Shown in pieces: positions 7,668-9,680 of a stretch of DNA of 9,680 nucleotides (its first letter is position 1; each line of letters opens with the position of its first letter). This stretch comes from Methanocalculus sp. (GTDB lineage: Archaea > Halobacteriota > Methanomicrobia > Methanomicrobiales > Methanocorpusculaceae). The notes beneath the pieces are model-generated. The model was not told the origin of the DNA and searched no databases. It saw only the letters and a list, made by a program, of their open reading frames with translations. The stretch is taken from positions 1-9,680 of the forward strand of contig NZ_JARVGN010000035.1 in the NCBI RefSeq assembly GCF_029762515.1, written 5' to 3'. A program made the position numbers and the translations under genes.

Positions 7668-7703
7668 TTAATATTTGATATATTCAGAAATCTCAAAGGA
7701 TAA

Positions 7704-7714
7704 CTATATATAAT
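7704..7714 (+). promoter_or_regulatory. TATA-like box of the PIN-domain gene
   Basis: CTATATATAAT is centred at about 7709. A start 26-28 bases downstream falls at about 7736, next to the second in-frame ATG at 7737. No Shine-Dalgarno sequence is present, so a leaderless message beginning at the second methionine is likely. Confidence 0.45.
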
Positions 7715-7727
7715 ATCATATTAAAAT

Positions 7728-8246
7728 ATGACAGCAATGGACTTTTTTTTAGATTCGGGGTTGATTTATGGGTTGGTTGATGAAAGAGATCGTCATCGAA
7801 CCCGAATACAAATATTTTTTGAATATTTAGACTTTGATTCGCATAACTTTGTCTCAACTCGAAGAGTTGTGGATAGAGAGTTAAAAAATATTAGACGAAA
7901 ACGGACGGAAGGAGTTTCTAGGGAAGAAAGAGAATATCAAAGAATGTGGACTCATTTATTAGATATTATTGGTGATGTTGATTATATTGAACATTATCTG
8001 TTTGACCGTCTTTTTCCAAATATACGTGAAGTTTTAGAAAATAATAAGCAAGATGATAATCCGAAAGATCGAGATGCAGATTTGTTATCAAATGCGTATT
8101 TATGGGATTATCATCGAGACGAGCTAGATACACCACAATTTGTTACTATTGATAGAAATGATATTATTCGTAATCAACATGAAATAAAAAATGCTGCGGA
8201 TATTTGCCTATCCTGTGATTCACAATTGCAAATGACTCCCGTTTAA
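7728..8246 (+). CDS. PIN-domain-like protein (putative RNase)
   Basis: This 172-residue protein has the layout of a PIN (VapC-like) nuclease. FLDSGLIYGLVDE gives the first acid at D9, VDREL supplies E51, DRDADLLSNAYLW supplies D116/D118, and FVTIDRNDII supplies D142. These four acidic positions fit metal-dependent cleavage of RNA. Residues 52-75 are a charged helical insert, and the whole is longer than a typical 130-residue VapC. The upstream TATA spacing favours starting at M4 (7737), which would also put the domain at the very N-terminus. No small antitoxin gene precedes it. The convergent gene shares the TTAA in which both stop codons lie. The region is visibly AT-rich compared with the helicases, suggesting transfer. 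PIN assignment is by motif only; toxin activity is inference. Confidence 0.75.
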   Translation: MTAMDFFLDSGLIYGLVDERDRHRTRIQIFFEYLDFDSHNFVSTRRVVDRELKNIRRKRTEGVSREEREYQRMWTHLLDIIGDVDYIEHYLFDRLFPNIREVLENNKQDDNPKDRDADLLSNAYLWDYHRDELDTPQFVTIDRNDIIRNQHEIKNAADICLSCDSQLQMTPV

Positions 8247-9097
8247 TTTTCACAATATAATTTTCTATAATCGTTTATTGTTGGGGAAAGATTTTTTTCT
8301 TTTAAAATCTTTGAAGTATCCTCTATTTGCGATATTGCATCTTTTAATTTGTTATCAAGGTTTTTGGAATATATACCAATTTCTTCCTCTTTTTCATCCC
8401 CGATCACAGTTTGTCTAAATGGAGGTAATCCAGTGTAAATGTCTTCATAATAAAATTCTTGAATATTTTGGATGATCCTTTTCATCCCTTTTAGTGCCAA
8501 TTTTCTTGTTTGTGAAGTTAAGAGCATATCCTCAAATAAATCCACGAAATTTGAAAAAACATCCAATACATCAGTATCGACATGCTTTAAAAATGGATAA
8601 TATGATGAGATTAAATCAGCAATATCATTATAAGGTTCTTTAGAAACTTGAATTCTTGTATCTGAGAGGTTTTTTAAGGATTCTAAAAATAAATCACTGA
8701 ATTTGTAAAATTCTTTATATTCCTCTGGAGGGAGCTCATAGTGAACCCAATGTAGAAATGTTGATTGTTCTGAAATGAAATTCGTTTTATTTGTTCTCAA
8801 AAATGGAATGATCTTGGTTGAAAGTTCCTTATCAACTTGTTCTTTTGGTATTTTTGTTGCCCTTAAATTTTTTCTTAAAGGAAGTTGCTTTAATATTTCA
8901 TCAGTAATGAAGGAATAGTAGCCATGTTTGTACCACCCTCGATTAATTGAGTCGTCGTCAAGATAGTCCGCAGCAAGGCACACTAATTTCACAAGTCTCC
9001 AGCGAGGAAGATACTTACAGTCTGCACCATACTCTTTTTTTGTAGCGGAAAGTACTGTGTGAATAAAAGATACTGAATTTGATTCCATTGAATGCAC
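8243..9097 (-). CDS. Unknown protein, possibly with a Panacea/SocA-like N-terminal region
   Basis: About 284 residues from GTG at 9097-9095. I do not recognise the family firmly. Near the N-terminus, RWRLVKLVCLAADYL followed by RGWYKHGYYSF resembles the helix-plus-'YK.G..S' signature of Panacea (DUF4065/SocA-type) antitoxins, but the similarity is short. The remainder is helical and charged, with no membrane segment or catalytic motif. The open frame begins at GTG 9109, but that codon lies inside AGGTGA, a strong match to the archaeal anti-Shine-Dalgarno sequence. A start at 9097, 8 bases after it, is preferred; ATG 9088 is the next choice. It converges on the PIN gene with overlapping stop codons. 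Composition is very AT-rich, as for the PIN gene, which supports joint transfer. A toxin-antitoxin or defence role is possible but unproven. Confidence 0.75.
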   Translation of the reverse strand: MHSMESNSVSFIHTVLSATKKEYGADCKYLPRWRLVKLVCLAADYLDDDSINRGWYKHGYYSFITDEILKQLPLRKNLRATKIPKEQVDKELSTKIIPFLRTNKTNFISEQSTFLHWVHYELPPEEYKEFYKFSDLFLESLKNLSDTRIQVSKEPYNDIADLISSYYPFLKHVDTDVLDVFSNFVDLFEDMLLTSQTRKLALKGMKRIIQNIQEFYYEDIYTGLPPFRQTVIGDEKEEEIGIYSKNLDNKLKDAISQIEDTSKILKEKNLSPTINDYRKLYCEN

Positions 9098-9105
9098 CAA
9101 CCGCC

Positions 9106-9111
9106 TCACCT
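9106..9111 (-). promoter_or_regulatory. Ribosome binding site that decides the start of the unknown protein
   Basis: AGGTGA on the minus strand matches the 16S 3' end well. It overlaps the most upstream in-frame GTG (9109), ruling that codon out as a start, and stands 8 bases before GTG 9097. Confidence 0.5.
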
Positions 9112-9131
9112 AAAGGGCTTAAAGAGCGACA

Positions 9132-9140
9132 AAATATAAT
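9132..9140 (-). promoter_or_regulatory. TATA-like box of the unknown protein gene
   Basis: An ATTATATTTT-type sequence on the minus strand, about 25 bases before the AGGTGA ribosome site. It would give a very short leader. Confidence 0.3.
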
Positions 9141-9300
9141 AATTTTGTTGATTGCAAAATGTGTTTATTCTTTATTTAAACGATTCGATCCGTTTCCTCA
9201 TTATTTATTCTCAAAAATGATGAATTTGAGCATAATGTCGTCCTTCTAATTATGTTGCAAAATAAGCTGTATACACACAAGATATTCATTTACTTGGCCT

Positions 9301-9335
9301 AACTGCTTGATAACTCGCTAAATCAAGCATCAGTT
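9301..9335. repeat. Hairpin with 8-bp perfect stem
   Basis: TGCTTGAT (9304-9311) pairs with ATCAAGCA (9322-9329) across a 10-base loop. The stem is extended by AAC/GTT after a 3-base bulge. It lacks a following T-run on either strand, so a terminator is unlikely. Confidence 0.5.
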
Positions 9336-9363
9336 CCCGATAACAATTAAAACACCAGTCACG

Positions 9364-9430
9364 CTCTCGTACGTCGTATCTCTGCCTAGCTTCGGTGCTC
9401 TACGTGGTGGCGATATTCTGATGTGGTGCT
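9364..9430 (+). repeat. Diverged left flank of repeat copy 2
   Basis: Recognisably similar to about 6748-6862, with shared words around CGTCG-ATCTC and CGGTGCTCT-CGTG, but with many substitutions. About 50 bases present in copy 1 (6790-6840 region) are missing. The decay here contrasts with perfect identity in the adjoining 77 bases. Confidence 0.55.
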
Positions 9431-9507
9431 AACGCCGCCAGGAATATCAGGTCTGCCGCCCTTCGGCGGCACCGCTCCCTGCGGTCGCTGACCAGATAAT
9501 CCGGGCG
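9431..9507 (+). repeat. 77-bp structured repeat, copy 2
   Basis: Every base matches 6863-6939; identity stops at 9507, exactly at the last pair of the predicted closing stem. Same three-way junction fold as copy 1. Together the two copies bracket 2,491 bases holding the zinc-ribbon, PIN and unknown genes. Confidence 0.85.
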
Positions 9508-9680
9508 ACGTATCCTCAACTGGAATGCGCTTAGTAACCGCAATCATTGAAGCTGAAACCCGGAATCAGGTGAATTGAGAAAAAATGGCTTGTCGATGTA
9601 AGGATTCAAGAGTCGGAAAGGAAAATCTCGCATTTTTATAATATTATTGAATTATAATTACTATTTTATTGTTAAAAATT
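9508..9680. other. Non-coding right edge
   Basis: No convincing gene. Stops occur in all minus-strand frames near the edge, so no gene enters from the right on that strand. The final 45 bases are very AT-rich with TATA-like words, perhaps the promoter of a plus-strand gene just outside the window. Confidence 0.4.

Larger units (their letters stand above)
9112..9363. other. AT-rich non-coding stretch at the right end of the cassette
   Basis: No open frame of note in any of the six frames. It holds the promoter of the preceding minus-strand gene and a hairpin near 9301-9335. From about 9364 the sequence turns GC-richer and matches the diverged left flank of repeat copy 1. Confidence 0.5.

Noticed and set aside
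9584..9640. Tiny frame starting ATGGCTTGTCG near the right edge (18 codons, two Cys)
   Set aside because: Too short, no convincing ribosome site and no conserved pattern.
1..9680. CRISPR array, tRNA or rRNA genes
   Set aside because: No regularly spaced repeats and no tRNA-like cloverleaf with conserved T-loop bases or rRNA-like sequence was seen. The three-way junction of the 77-bp repeat lacks tRNA hallmarks.

Overview
The window looks archaeal, most likely a methanogen-type euryarchaeon. This is inferred from TATA-like boxes about 25 bases before probable transcript starts, leaderless or short-leader genes, an AlbA_2/HATPase regulator of the COG2865 kind, a small zinc-ribbon protein and a PIN-domain protein. 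Species cannot be named from the sequence. Everything visible is accessory (helicases, a regulator, small or unknown proteins, repeats); no housekeeping gene, tRNA, rRNA or CRISPR array is present.

Left half (1-4960, all minus strand): two helicases in tandem. The first gene (4960 to 2294) is an SF2 DEAD/H-type helicase with an unrecognised N-terminal domain and a C-terminal HEAT-repeat tail. It is followed 63 bases later by a long SF1 UvrD/helicase IV-type protein (2230 to beyond base 1). That protein has a predicted N-terminal membrane segment, and its motif I-II interval carries an insert that resembles a PD-(D/E)XK nuclease. The pair has the look of a defence or DNA-processing module, but no known system is matched with certainty.

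Middle (4961-6987): a short GC-rich non-coding strip, then a 430-residue AlbA_2/HATPase/winged-helix regulator on the minus strand. Its start is preceded by four copies of a TACTGTTC-type element, two in each orientation, a good candidate autoregulatory operator. Upstream lies a GC-rich non-coding stretch ending in a 77-bp repeat.

Right part (6940-9430): a strikingly AT-rich segment lies between two identical 77-bp direct repeats (6863-6939 and 9431-9507). It carries a zinc-ribbon protein (minus), a divergent PIN-domain protein (plus) and a convergent unknown protein (minus) whose N-terminus faintly resembles Panacea/SocA-type antitoxins. The last two genes share their overlapping stop codons. 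The 77-bp repeat folds on paper into a three-way junction whose closing stem runs to the right-hand end of the identity, so the structure itself seems to be the conserved unit.

Working picture: a chromosomal accessory region with a helicase module under or beside a self-regulated AlbA_2 protein, and a transferred AT-rich cassette framed by structured repeats. Functions beyond domain level are inference.
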